A stretch of DNA of 64,000 nt from Conyzicola nivalis_A (GTDB taxonomy: Bacteria; Actinomycetota; Actinomycetes; Actinomycetales; Microbacteriaceae), in the NCBI RefSeq assembly GCF_040548875.1, contig NZ_JBEPSJ010000001.1:1612001-1676000 (forward strand), given 5' to 3'. Each line of letters opens with the position of its first letter. The first letter of the stretch is position 1. The translations under genes were made by a program, and so were the position numbers. Below are positions 7,544 to 15,970 of the stretch, piece after piece. Below the pieces are notes generated by a model, which saw nothing but the letters and a program-made list of their open reading frames with translations, was not told the origin of the DNA and ran no database searches.

Positions 7544-9148
7544 CTAGCGCCCGAGAAACTTCTGCAGCGACGCGAGCTCTTCCTCGCTCGGGCCTCCGGC
7601 GCCGGGCTTCGAGCCGCCGAGGCCGAATCCGGAACCCTTCGCCGCAGCGGGAGCCGGCCCGGCCGCGAGGGCCGCGTTCTCCGCCGCACGCTTGGCCGGG
7701 TTGCCCGACTTCGAGCCCTTCTTCTTCGGCTGCTGCTTGTTGCCGCCGAACTTCTGTCCGGGGATCGGGCCCATGCCGGGGATGTTCGGCACGCCGCCCT
7801 TGGCGACGGTCTTCATCATCTTCGCGGCCTGGTCGAAACGGTTCACGAGGGCGTTGACCTCGGTGACCGTCGTTCCCGAACCACGGGCGATGCGCACGCG
7901 GCGCGAACCGTTGAGCAGCTTGGGCACGCGGCGCTCCTGCAGAGTCATCGACTGGATGATCGCCTCGGTGCGGGTGATCTCCGACTCGTCGAAGTTGTCG
8001 AGCTGCTCGCGCATGCCCTTGGCCCCGGGCAGCATGCCCAGCATCGCCTTCATCGAGCCCATCTTCTTGAGCTGCTGCATCTGGGCGAGGAAGTCCTCGA
8101 GCGTGAACGAGTCGGTCGCGAACTTCTCCGCGATCTTCATCGACTCTTCTTCGTCGAAATTCTTCTGCGCCTGCTCGATCAGGGTGAGGATGTCACCGAG
8201 GTCGAGGATGCGGCTCGCCATGCGGTCGGGGTAGAACGGCTCGAAGTCGTCGAGCGACTCGCCTGTCGAGGCGAAGATGATGGGACGGCCGGTGACGGAT
8301 GCCACGGACAGGGCCGCACCACCGCGCGCGTCGCCGTCCAGCTTGGTCAGCACGACGGCCGTGAAGTCGACGCCGGCCTGGAACGCCTTCGCCGTGGCGA
8401 CGGCGTCCTGTCCGATCATGGCGTCGATGACGAAGAACACCTCGTCGGGGTCGATGGCCTTGCGGATGTCTGCGGCCTGCTTCATCAGCTCGGCGTCGAC
8501 GCCGAGGCGACCGGCGGTGTCGACGATGACCACGTCGTACTGCTTGTCCTTGGCGAACTTGAGCGCGTCCTTGGCGACCTTTACCGGGTCGCCGCCCTTG
8601 CTGCCGCCGAAGAGACCGCGGCTCGGGGTGGGGTCTTCGCCGCTCGTGTTGCCGGCCTCGGGCGCGAAGATCGCGACACCGGCCTGCTCGGCGACGACCT
8701 TGAGCTGGGTGACGGCGTTGGGGCGTTGGAGGTCGGCGGCGACGAGCAGCGGCGTGTGGTTCTGCCCGGCGAGCCACTTCGCGAGCTTGCCCGCGAGTGT
8801 GGTCTTTCCGGCACCCTGGAGGCCGGCCAGCATGATGATGGTCGGGCCGGTCTTCGCGAACTGGATGCGACGGGCCTCGCCGCCGAGGATCGCCACGAGC
8901 TCGTCGTTGACGATCTGCACGACCTGCTGCGACGGGTTGAGAGCCTTCGAGACCTCGTCGCCGAGTGCGCGCTCGCGCACCTTCCCGGTGAATTCCTTGA
9001 CGACGTCGAGGGCGACGTCGGCGTCGAGCAGCGCGCGACGGATCTCGCGAACGGTACCGTCGACATCCGCGGGGCTCAGCTTGCCCTTGCCGCGAAGGTT
9101 CTTGAACGTTTCCGCTAGGCGGTCGGAGAGGTTTCCAAAGGTGGCCAT
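7544..9148 (-). CDS. ffh: Signal recognition particle protein Ffh
   Basis: 534 residues. Domain order is N (1-90), GTPase G (about 95-300; GLQGAGKTT P-loop, VDTAGRLG, TKLDGDARGG) and the Met-rich M domain (about 325-450; GMLPGAKGM, SRRVRIARGSG). A Gly/Lys-rich tail ends in EELASLQKFLGR. It binds 4.5S RNA and targets membrane proteins together with FtsY, encoded just upstream. Odd: a segment of roughly 18 residues (GNTSGEDPTPSRGLFGGSKG) lies in the G domain between the usual FAPE-G-N and GDPVKVA blocks, where most Ffh proteins have only a few residues. Confidence 0.97.
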   Translation of the reverse strand: MATFGNLSDRLAETFKNLRGKGKLSPADVDGTVREIRRALLDADVALDVVKEFTGKVRERALGDEVSKALNPSQQVVQIVNDELVAILGGEARRIQFAKTGPTIIMLAGLQGAGKTTLAGKLAKWLAGQNHTPLLVAADLQRPNAVTQLKVVAEQAGVAIFAPEAGNTSGEDPTPSRGLFGGSKGGDPVKVAKDALKFAKDKQYDVVIVDTAGRLGVDAELMKQAADIRKAIDPDEVFFVIDAMIGQDAVATAKAFQAGVDFTAVVLTKLDGDARGGAALSVASVTGRPIIFASTGESLDDFEPFYPDRMASRILDLGDILTLIEQAQKNFDEEESMKIAEKFATDSFTLEDFLAQMQQLKKMGSMKAMLGMLPGAKGMREQLDNFDESEITRTEAIIQSMTLQERRVPKLLNGSRRVRIARGSGTTVTEVNALVNRFDQAAKMMKTVAKGGVPNIPGMGPIPGQKFGGNKQQPKKKGSKSGNPAKRAAENAALAAGPAPAAAKGSGFGLGGSKPGAGGPSEEELASLQKFLGR

Positions 9149-9223
9149 GATGCCCCTAGTTTAACCGCGTGAACGGGGCTGCGCGCACTCCCCGCAAAAT
9201 CCCCCCTTTCGGGCGACGTGACT

Positions 9224-9229
9224 TATCCT
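9224..9229 (+). promoter_or_regulatory. Predicted -10 box of a leaderless transcript (gamma carbonic anhydrase)
   Basis: TATCCT followed by 6 bases and the ATG at 9236. There is no ribosome-binding site, so the mRNA probably begins at the start codon. Confidence 0.5.
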
Positions 9230-9235
9230 AGTGAA

Positions 9236-9757
9236 ATGGCGCTCATCATCCCCTTCGGCAACAACGCGCCGAAGATCGACCCCACCGCGTGGGTCGCCCC
9301 CAACGCGACACTCGTCGGAGACGTCACTGTCGACGTTCACGCGAGTGTCTTCTACGGCGCGGTCCTCCGCGCCGACGTCGACACGATCGTGATCGGCCCC
9401 GGCAGCAACGTCCAGGACAACGTGACGATGCACACCGACAAGGGACTCGTGCTCAGCGTCGGCTCACGGGTGAGCGTCGGTCACGGCGCGATCTTGCACG
9501 GCTGCACGATCGAGAACGACTGCCTCATCGGCATGGGCGCCACGGTGCTCAACGGCGCGGTGATCGGCGCGGGCTCGCTCGTCGCCGCCGGCGCGGTCGT
9601 GCTCGAGTACACGTCGATCCCGGCCGGCTCGCTCGTCGCCGGGGTTCCGGCACGGGTCATCCGCCAGCTGTCCGAAGAGGAACGCGCGGGCCTCGTCGAC
9701 AACGCGCGGCACTACGCCGAGCTGAGCCAGGCGCACCGCGCCGCGACCGGCGGCTAG
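9236..9757 (+). CDS. Gamma carbonic anhydrase family protein (left-handed beta-helix)
   Basis: 173 residues of hexapeptide repeats (I/V/L-G-x4 pattern, e.g. ATLVGDVTVDVHASVFYGAV). Metal-binding histidines of the gamma-CA fold are visible in NVTMHTDKG and VGHGAILHG. Such proteins form trimers and bind zinc; some hydrate CO2 and many have unknown activity (YrdA/PaaY group). The gene lies between ffh and ftsY on the opposite strand, convergent with ftsY, 16 bp between the stops. The ATG at 9236 is preferred to an upstream GTG because of the -10 box spacing. Confidence 0.92.
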   Translation: MALIIPFGNNAPKIDPTAWVAPNATLVGDVTVDVHASVFYGAVLRADVDTIVIGPGSNVQDNVTMHTDKGLVLSVGSRVSVGHGAILHGCTIENDCLIGMGATVLNGAVIGAGSLVAAGAVVLEYTSIPAGSLVAGVPARVIRQLSEEERAGLVDNARHYAELSQAHRAATGG

Positions 9758-9773
9758 GCAGCGCTCGACCGGC

Positions 9774-10652
<879 letters not shown>

Positions 10653-10720
10653 GTGCCGATCCTACCCAAGGCCGAGGCGGGGCTATTCTTGCCCGACGTG
10701 ACTATCGCTCGGAGAACACA

Positions 10721-11335
10721 TTGACCGCACACACTTTCCGGCCGAAGACGCCCCGGTATTCGCAGTTCGCCATAGCGGCGGGCGTGATCGCGCTGGCGGT
10801 CGTGGTCGTCGGGTTTCTCAGGTATCCCGGGCAGCTGCCCGTCATCCTCGCGGTGACCGTCGTGCTCCTCGTCGTGGCCGCCGTCTGCGTCGCTCTCTTC
10901 CTCCGCAACACCAGGATCACGATCGAGCCGGGTCTGGTCTCGCACACCAACATGCTCGGGTTCACCACGCGGGTCGCCGTCGGCTCCGTCTCGTCGGCGG
11001 TGCTCGTCAACCAGTTCGCCGTGCTCGTCAATCTGACGACGCGAAGCAGGAGAAGCGACTCCCAGGTCTTCCTGCTCGACTCGTCGGGCGCCACCCTCCT
11101 GCGCGTGCGAGACGGACTGTGGGGTGCAGACGCGATCCCGGCCGTGCGCGCGGCGATGGCGGGCGTGCCCGAGATCGAGCACGAGACGATGGACGCGGGG
11201 ACCATGAGCGCCGCCCACCCCCGGTCGGTGGGCTTCTTCGAGACGAACCCCTTGGTGGTGGGCGTGCTCGCGGGCATCGCGATCGTCGCAGTGGTGGCGG
11301 CCGTGGTCGTCGCCGTGATGGTGTCCGGCTCGTAG
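10721..11335 (+). CDS. Small membrane protein of unknown function, paralogue of the gene at 14109
   Basis: 204 residues: two hydrophobic segments near residues 14-36 and 41-62, a soluble middle of about 110 residues, and a C-terminal hydrophobic segment (LVVGVLAGIAIVAVVAAVVV). The middle contains LFLRNTRITIEPGLV and FLLDSSGATLLRVRDGLWG. The protein at 14109 shares the same blocks (FRNTRVDYEPGRV; FMLDSAGRTQLRLRGGLWS), so they are paralogues. The layout resembles bacterial PH-like membrane proteins, but I do not recognise a family. TTG is taken as start because GGAGA lies 5 bases upstream and the longer GTG frame is closed. Confidence 0.75.
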   Translation: MTAHTFRPKTPRYSQFAIAAGVIALAVVVVGFLRYPGQLPVILAVTVVLLVVAAVCVALFLRNTRITIEPGLVSHTNMLGFTTRVAVGSVSSAVLVNQFAVLVNLTTRSRRSDSQVFLLDSSGATLLRVRDGLWGADAIPAVRAAMAGVPEIEHETMDAGTMSAAHPRSVGFFETNPLVVGVLAGIAIVAVVAAVVVAVMVSGS

Positions 11336-11441
11336 CATCCGCCGCACCGTACCGGCTCCCGCCGTGGCGCACCAGAGCGGACACGCCTTTGTCTCGGTGC
11401 CCGGCTCTCGCTAGCGTGGAGAGCCGACGGGAAGGCTCCAC

Positions 11442-12407
11442 GTGACCATTGGTTTTCACGCCTCGCACGAACAAGTCCATCCGAGCGCGCTGCTCGCCGC
11501 AGCGCAACGGGCCGAACAAGCGGGGTTCGGTGCCGCGATGTGCTCCGACCACTTCGCGCCGTGGAGCGAGAGGCAGGGCCACTCGGCGTTCGCGTGGGCG
11601 TGGCTGGGTGCCGCCCTGCAGTCGACCGGGCTGTCGTTCGGCGTCGTGAACGCGCCCGGCCAGCGCTACCACCCGGCGATCATCGCCCAGGCGATCGGCA
11701 CGCTCGCCTCCATGTACCCCGGCCGGTTCTGGACCGCCCTCGGCTCGGGCGAGGCCGCCAACGAGCACATCACGGGCGACGGCTGGCCCCGCAAGTCGCT
11801 GCGCAACCAGCGGTTGCGCGAGTGCGTCGAGATCATCCGCGCCCTGCTCGACGGCGAGGAGGTCAGTCACGACGGCCTCGTGACCGTCGACCGCGCGAAG
11901 CTCTGGACCCTGCCCGAGGTGAAGCCGGCCCTGATCGGCGCCGCGGTGAGCGTGGAGACCGCCGGCTGGGTCGCGGAATGGGCCGACGGGCTCGCCACGA
12001 TCGCCCAGCCCCACGCGAAGCTGACCCAGATGATCGACGCCTACCGCAGCGCGGGCGGTGCGGGAAAGCTCGTGCTGCAGGTTCACCTGAGCTACGCCAG
12101 AACCGACGAGGAGGCGCTCGCGGTCGCCCACGACCAGTGGCGCACCAACGTGTTCGCGCCTCCCGTGTGCTGGGACCTCGACACCCCGGAGGCCTTCGAC
12201 GAGGCCGCGAAGCACGTGCCGCCCGCGGCCATGCACGACTCGGTACTCATCTCCTCCGACACGGGGCGGCAGGCGGCGTGGCTCGCAGAGCTCGCGGAAC
12301 TCGGGTTCGACGACATATACCTGCACAACGTCGGGGTCGACCAGGACCTCTTCATCGACGACTTCGGCGAGCACGTGCTCCCCCAGCTGACAGGAGCGAC
12401 CTCATGA
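11442..12407 (+). CDS. LLM-class flavin oxidoreductase (TIGR03885-like), coupled to the GH13 gene
   Basis: 321 residues, luciferase-like barrel. Typical blocks: SDHFAPWSERQGHSAFAW (residues 34-51), then YPGRFWTALGSGEAANEHIT. It resembles the group described as likely non-F420 flavin oxidoreductases found beside trehalose-synthase-like GH13 genes. Its ATGA stop/start overlap with the GH13 gene indicates translational coupling and shared function. GTG start with GAAGG upstream. Whether it binds FMN or F420, and its substrate, cannot be decided from sequence. Confidence 0.88.
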   Translation: MTIGFHASHEQVHPSALLAAAQRAEQAGFGAAMCSDHFAPWSERQGHSAFAWAWLGAALQSTGLSFGVVNAPGQRYHPAIIAQAIGTLASMYPGRFWTALGSGEAANEHITGDGWPRKSLRNQRLRECVEIIRALLDGEEVSHDGLVTVDRAKLWTLPEVKPALIGAAVSVETAGWVAEWADGLATIAQPHAKLTQMIDAYRSAGGAGKLVLQVHLSYARTDEEALAVAHDQWRTNVFAPPVCWDLDTPEAFDEAAKHVPPAAMHDSVLISSDTGRQAAWLAELAELGFDDIYLHNVGVDQDLFIDDFGEHVLPQLTGATS

Positions 12408-14080
12408 GAATCACCGACACCAGCGACCTGTGGTGGAAGACCGCCGTCGTCTACTGCCTCGACGTCGAGACGTTCATGGACTGGAACGACGACGGGGTCG
12501 GCGACTTCGAGGGCCTCGCCCACCGCATGGACTATCTCGCCGAGCTCGGCGTCACGTGCCTCTGGCTGATGCCGTTCTACCCCTCTCCCGACCAGGACGA
12601 CGGCTACGACATCACCGACTTCTACGGCGTCGACAAGCGGCTCGGCAACCACGGCGACTTCGTCGAGGTCATCCGCACAGCCCGCGACCGCGGCATGCGC
12701 GTCATCATCGACCTCGTGGTCAACCACACCTCCGACAAGCACCCATGGTTCCAGGCGGCCCGCTCGAGCAGGAACTCCCCCTACCGCGACTACTACGTGT
12801 GGCGGGACGAGCCGCCGAAGGATGCCGCGGAGACGGTCTTCCCCGGCGAGGAGTCGGGCGTATGGAACTTCGACGAGCGAACCGAGCAGTACTACCTGCA
12901 CAGCTTCTACAGCCACCAGCCCGACCTCAACGTCGCGAACCCGAAGGTGCGCGAGGAGGTCGAGAAGATCATCGGGTTCTGGCTGCAGCTCGGTGTCTCC
13001 GGTTTCCGCGTCGACGCCGTGCCGTTCCTGCTCGACCCCAGCGGCGTGATGCCCGGCAAGGGCGATCTGCCAGACCCGATGGGCTACCTGCGGTCGTTGC
13101 GCGAGTTTCTCGGGCGACGCTCCGGCGAGGCGATCCTGCTCGGCGAGGCGAACCTGCCGCACAAGGATCAGCTGGTCTACTTCGGCGGCGACGACGCCGA
13201 CGCCCTCACGATGCAGTTCGACTTCGTGGTGATGGCGAACATGTACCTCTCGCTCGCCCGCGGCGACGCCGGGCCGCTGACCGCGGCCCTCGCCGACCGA
13301 CCGCCGATCGCGACCGCCTCGCAGTGGGCGAACTTCGTGCGCAACCACGACGAGCTCACGCTCGACAAGCTGAGCGAGACCGAGCGCGAGGAGGTCTTCG
13401 CGGCGTTCGCCCCCGACGAGGAGACCCGGATCTACGACCGCGGCATCATCCGCCGCCTGCCACCGATGCTCGGGGGTGACCCCAGGCGCATCCGTATGGT
13501 CTACAGCCTGCTCTTCTCGATGCCCGGCACACCCGTGCTGTTCTACGGCGAGGAGCTCGGAATGGGCGAGAACCTCGAGGCCGGCGGACGCAAGTCGGTG
13601 CGCACCCCGATGCAGTGGACGGCCGAGAAGAACGGCGGGTTCTCGAACGCGGCGCCTTCGCGACTGGCGTCGCCCGTCGCGGTCGGCGGGTACTCGCCCG
13701 AGCACGTGAACGCCTCGGTGCAGCGCCACGACCCCGACTCGATGCTGCGGTTCATGCGGATCCTCATCGAGCGCTACCGCGCCTCGGCCGAGATCGGGTG
13801 GGGCGAGCTCGAGATCCTCGAGCAGGCGAACCCGGCAGTGCTCGCCCACCGGGTCACGGGCGGCGAGGGCAGCATGATCGCCGTGCACAACCTCTCGGCG
13901 GAGTCCACGACGGTGACGCTGCGGTTCGCCGACCTGGGCGAGGACGACCGGCTCGTCGACCTGCTGCTCGACGGCAGCATCACGACGCCGTCGGCCAAGG
14001 GAGCCGTCGACCTCACCCTCGACGCCTACGGCTACCGCTGGCTGCGCGTGCTCGCGCCCGGGGAGAAGAGGCTGAGCTGA
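12404..14080 (+). CDS. GH13 alpha-amylase family enzyme, trehalose-synthase-like
   Basis: 558 residues. The (beta/alpha)8 barrel has all four GH13 regions: DLVVNHTS (about residue 100), GFRVDAVPF with nucleophile Asp (about 204), LLGEANLP with the Glu acid/base (about 247), and FVRNHDE (about 314). A C-terminal beta domain follows. WWKTAVVYCLDVETFMDWN and GGFSNAAPSR are typical of maltose alpha-glucosyltransferase/trehalose synthase relatives, which act on alpha-1,4-glucosides in the cytoplasm (no signal peptide). Standard trehalose synthases also isomerise maltose; this one may differ because it is paired with an oxidoreductase. A reading frame extends far upstream, but the ATG overlapping the previous stop is the clear start. 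Confidence 0.9.
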   Translation: MRITDTSDLWWKTAVVYCLDVETFMDWNDDGVGDFEGLAHRMDYLAELGVTCLWLMPFYPSPDQDDGYDITDFYGVDKRLGNHGDFVEVIRTARDRGMRVIIDLVVNHTSDKHPWFQAARSSRNSPYRDYYVWRDEPPKDAAETVFPGEESGVWNFDERTEQYYLHSFYSHQPDLNVANPKVREEVEKIIGFWLQLGVSGFRVDAVPFLLDPSGVMPGKGDLPDPMGYLRSLREFLGRRSGEAILLGEANLPHKDQLVYFGGDDADALTMQFDFVVMANMYLSLARGDAGPLTAALADRPPIATASQWANFVRNHDELTLDKLSETEREEVFAAFAPDEETRIYDRGIIRRLPPMLGGDPRRIRMVYSLLFSMPGTPVLFYGEELGMGENLEAGGRKSVRTPMQWTAEKNGGFSNAAPSRLASPVAVGGYSPEHVNASVQRHDPDSMLRFMRILIERYRASAEIGWGELEILEQANPAVLAHRVTGGEGSMIAVHNLSAESTTVTLRFADLGEDDRLVDLLLDGSITTPSAKGAVDLTLDAYGYRWLRVLAPGEKRLS

Positions 14081-14108
14081 GGGCTCGCGCTCACGTAGTC
14101 TGATCGCC

Positions 14109-14690
14109 ATGCAGACAGCCACGCCCTCGACCGCGAACTACCGCAAGTCGGTTCTCGTCGGATGCGGGCTCGCTGCCCTGTTCGTCGTCATCGCGCTCGG
14201 GCGCATGGAGGGCGGCGCGCTCACGGCGGGCATCGTCGTGATCGCGCTGGTCTTCGGCTGCGTGCTGCTCGGCATCTGGCTGTACTTCCGCAACACCCGG
14301 GTCGACTACGAACCGGGCCGGGTCGTGCGGTTCGACCTGCTCGGCCGCCCCCGAGAGCTGACGACCGCGGCGGTCGAGGCGGTCGTGCTCGTGGAGCGGC
14401 TGCGCGACGGGACGCAGACCGTCGCACCCGCGTTGTTCATGCTCGACTCCGCGGGGCGCACACAGTTGCGGCTGCGTGGCGGGCTGTGGTCGATCGACGA
14501 TCTCGGCGCGATCGGAGCGTCGATTCCGCGGGAGCCCGTGTCGATCGCCGGTGACATCTCCGCGGGCCAGCTGCGGCTTCGCTACCCCGCGGCCGTGTCC
14601 TTCTGGGAGGCGCACGCCGTGGCGGCCAGCCTCGTCGCCGCGCTCATGATCGTCGTCGCCGCCGCGCTGCTCTCGCTCGTGCTGGCGTAG
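14109..14690 (+). CDS. Small membrane protein of unknown function, paralogue of the gene at 10721
   Basis: 193 residues: two N-terminal hydrophobic segments (about 15-30 and 36-57), a soluble middle, and one C-terminal hydrophobic segment (AASLVAALMIVVAAALLSLV). It shares FRNTR-x3-EPG-x-V and F-LDS-G-T-LR-R-GLW blocks with the product of 10721. A leaderless promoter is likely: TAGTCT at 14096-14101, 7 bases before the ATG. The two paralogues flank the LLM/GH13 pair, in the same direction. No known domain recognised. Confidence 0.75.
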   Translation: MQTATPSTANYRKSVLVGCGLAALFVVIALGRMEGGALTAGIVVIALVFGCVLLGIWLYFRNTRVDYEPGRVVRFDLLGRPRELTTAAVEAVVLVERLRDGTQTVAPALFMLDSAGRTQLRLRGGLWSIDDLGAIGASIPREPVSIAGDISAGQLRLRYPAAVSFWEAHAVAASLVAALMIVVAAALLSLVLA

Positions 14691-14720
14691 CGCCCGGCTG
14701 AGACTCGGCCGCAGGTGCGG

Positions 14721-14726
14721 CAGAAT
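14721..14726 (+). promoter_or_regulatory. Predicted -10 box of a leaderless transcript (histidine phosphatase)
   Basis: CAGAAT lies 6 bases before the ATG at 14733, with no ribosome-binding site between them. Confidence 0.45.
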
Positions 14727-14732
14727 TGACGC

Positions 14733-15299
14733 ATGACCCTCGCATTCATCCGTCACGGACAGACCGACTGGAACTTCGAGAAGCGACTGCAGGGGTCGAC
14801 CGACATCCCGCTCAACGACACCGGCCGCGCCCAGGCGCGCGACGCCGTCTCGACGCTCGAGGGCGTCGACTGGGAGGTCATCGTGAGCTCGCCGTTGAGC
14901 CGGGCGCGAGAGACTGCCGCGATCATCGCCGCCGGGCTCGACATCGAGCTCGGACCGGCGTACGACGAGCTCATCGAGCGCAGCTACGGCGAGGGCGAAG
15001 GCGCCACGGCCGAGGACATCGCCCTGAAGTGGCCCGACCACCAGTACCCGGGACTCGAGTCGCTCGACTCCGTCGTGGCTCGCGGGCGCGCCGCTCTCGA
15101 GCGCATCGACGCCGAGTACGGCGACCGCAACACGCTCATCGTGTGCCACGGCACCATCATCCGCTACACGCTCGCCGATCTGGCGGGGCGCCCGTTCGAC
15201 CAGATCCGCAACGGCTCCGTCGCCACCTTCGAGCGCGCCGGCGAGGCGTGGCGCGTGCTCAGCGTCAACGACGAGCCGCTGACCGAGTTCGTCAACTAG
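14733..15299 (+). CDS. Histidine phosphatase family protein (phosphoglycerate-mutase-like)
   Basis: 188 residues. The catalytic RHG motif is in FIRHGQTDWNFEKRLQGSTD at the N-terminus. The second catalytic histidine is in LIVCHGTIIRYTL near residue 136. The family transfers or hydrolyses phosphate via a phosphohistidine; members of this size (GpmB/CobC-like) are mostly broad phosphatases. It ends at a hairpin and is convergent with smc. Substrate unknown. Confidence 0.92.
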   Translation: MTLAFIRHGQTDWNFEKRLQGSTDIPLNDTGRAQARDAVSTLEGVDWEVIVSSPLSRARETAAIIAAGLDIELGPAYDELIERSYGEGEGATAEDIALKWPDHQYPGLESLDSVVARGRAALERIDAEYGDRNTLIVCHGTIIRYTLADLAGRPFDQIRNGSVATFERAGEAWRVLSVNDEPLTEFVN

Positions 15300-15323
15300 G
15301 TCCGGGCGCTCTGCTCCGAGCGC

Positions 15324-15380
15324 CGAGAGTGCAGTTGTGCGCCCTGCGGCGCCGCCGGAGGGGGCATAACTGCACTCTCG
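15324..15380. terminator. Inverted repeat, possible bidirectional terminator or REP element
   Basis: 17-nt arms (CGAGAGTGCAGTTGTGC at 15324-15340 and its complement at 15364-15380, one G-U pair) enclose a G+C-rich 23-nt loop that can pair further. It begins 25 bp after the phosphatase stop. There is no T-tract, so it is a stem-loop whose terminator role is inferred from position. The GAGAGTGCAG core recurs at 27095-27104 downstream of the lacI gene, which hints at a dispersed repeat. Confidence 0.5.
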
Positions 15381-15502
15381 CGTAGGCGCGGGGTGCTCGG
15401 CCGCGGGGTGTTGCATCGGCGATCCGCGGCGTTTGGGGCGAAGCTCGCGTCGCGGTGCCCCGTATGGCGAAGACAGTTCGCGGCGCTCTGCGCCCTCGCC
15501 GG

Positions 15503-15607
<105 letters not shown>

Positions 15608-15846
15608 TGTGCGGTCGGGCCAAGCTGTGCGGGCGGTCAGCGGCGCGAGTTGTCACACAGGGGCACCACGCCCCCGAGAGGGCCCCGTTCGTGAAACTCG
15701 CCCCGGGTGTTCGGCTCCGCGGCGAAGCCCCGGCCGCATCCGCACCGCACCGCACCAACACCGCACCAACACCAGCCCCAGCACCACCACGGCACGGCAC
15801 CCGCCCAGCGGCCACGCCCACACCCGCCCGGCACTCGCGATCAGTC

Positions 15847-15927
15847 CGAAAACGAAGGAGACCGCGCCCCGACGGGGCCCGAAACGCGGTTATGAGCCGA
15901 GAACGGGCGGGATTTCCTTCGTTTTCG
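15847..15927. repeat. Structured inverted repeat downstream of smc
   Basis: Perfect 13-nt outer arms, CGAAAACGAAGGA (15847-15859) and TCCTTCGTTTTCG (15915-15927). Inside are a second stem ACCGCG/CGCGGT (15861-15866 and 15885-15890) and a nested GCCCCGACGGGGC hairpin. The A/T-containing outer arms stand out in 70% G+C surroundings. It starts 44 bp after the smc stop (minus strand), so it may be the smc terminator or a small structured RNA or mobile repeat. Confidence 0.55.
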
Positions 15928-15970
15928 TGGAGGAGGCACGCGGATGCGCCTTGGGCGGGCTACGCGGGCG

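Noticed and set aside
11540..12403. Upstream 288-codon extension of the GH13 gene
   Set aside because: It is a shadow of the LLM gene in another frame; the GH13 product starts at the ATG overlapping the LLM stop.
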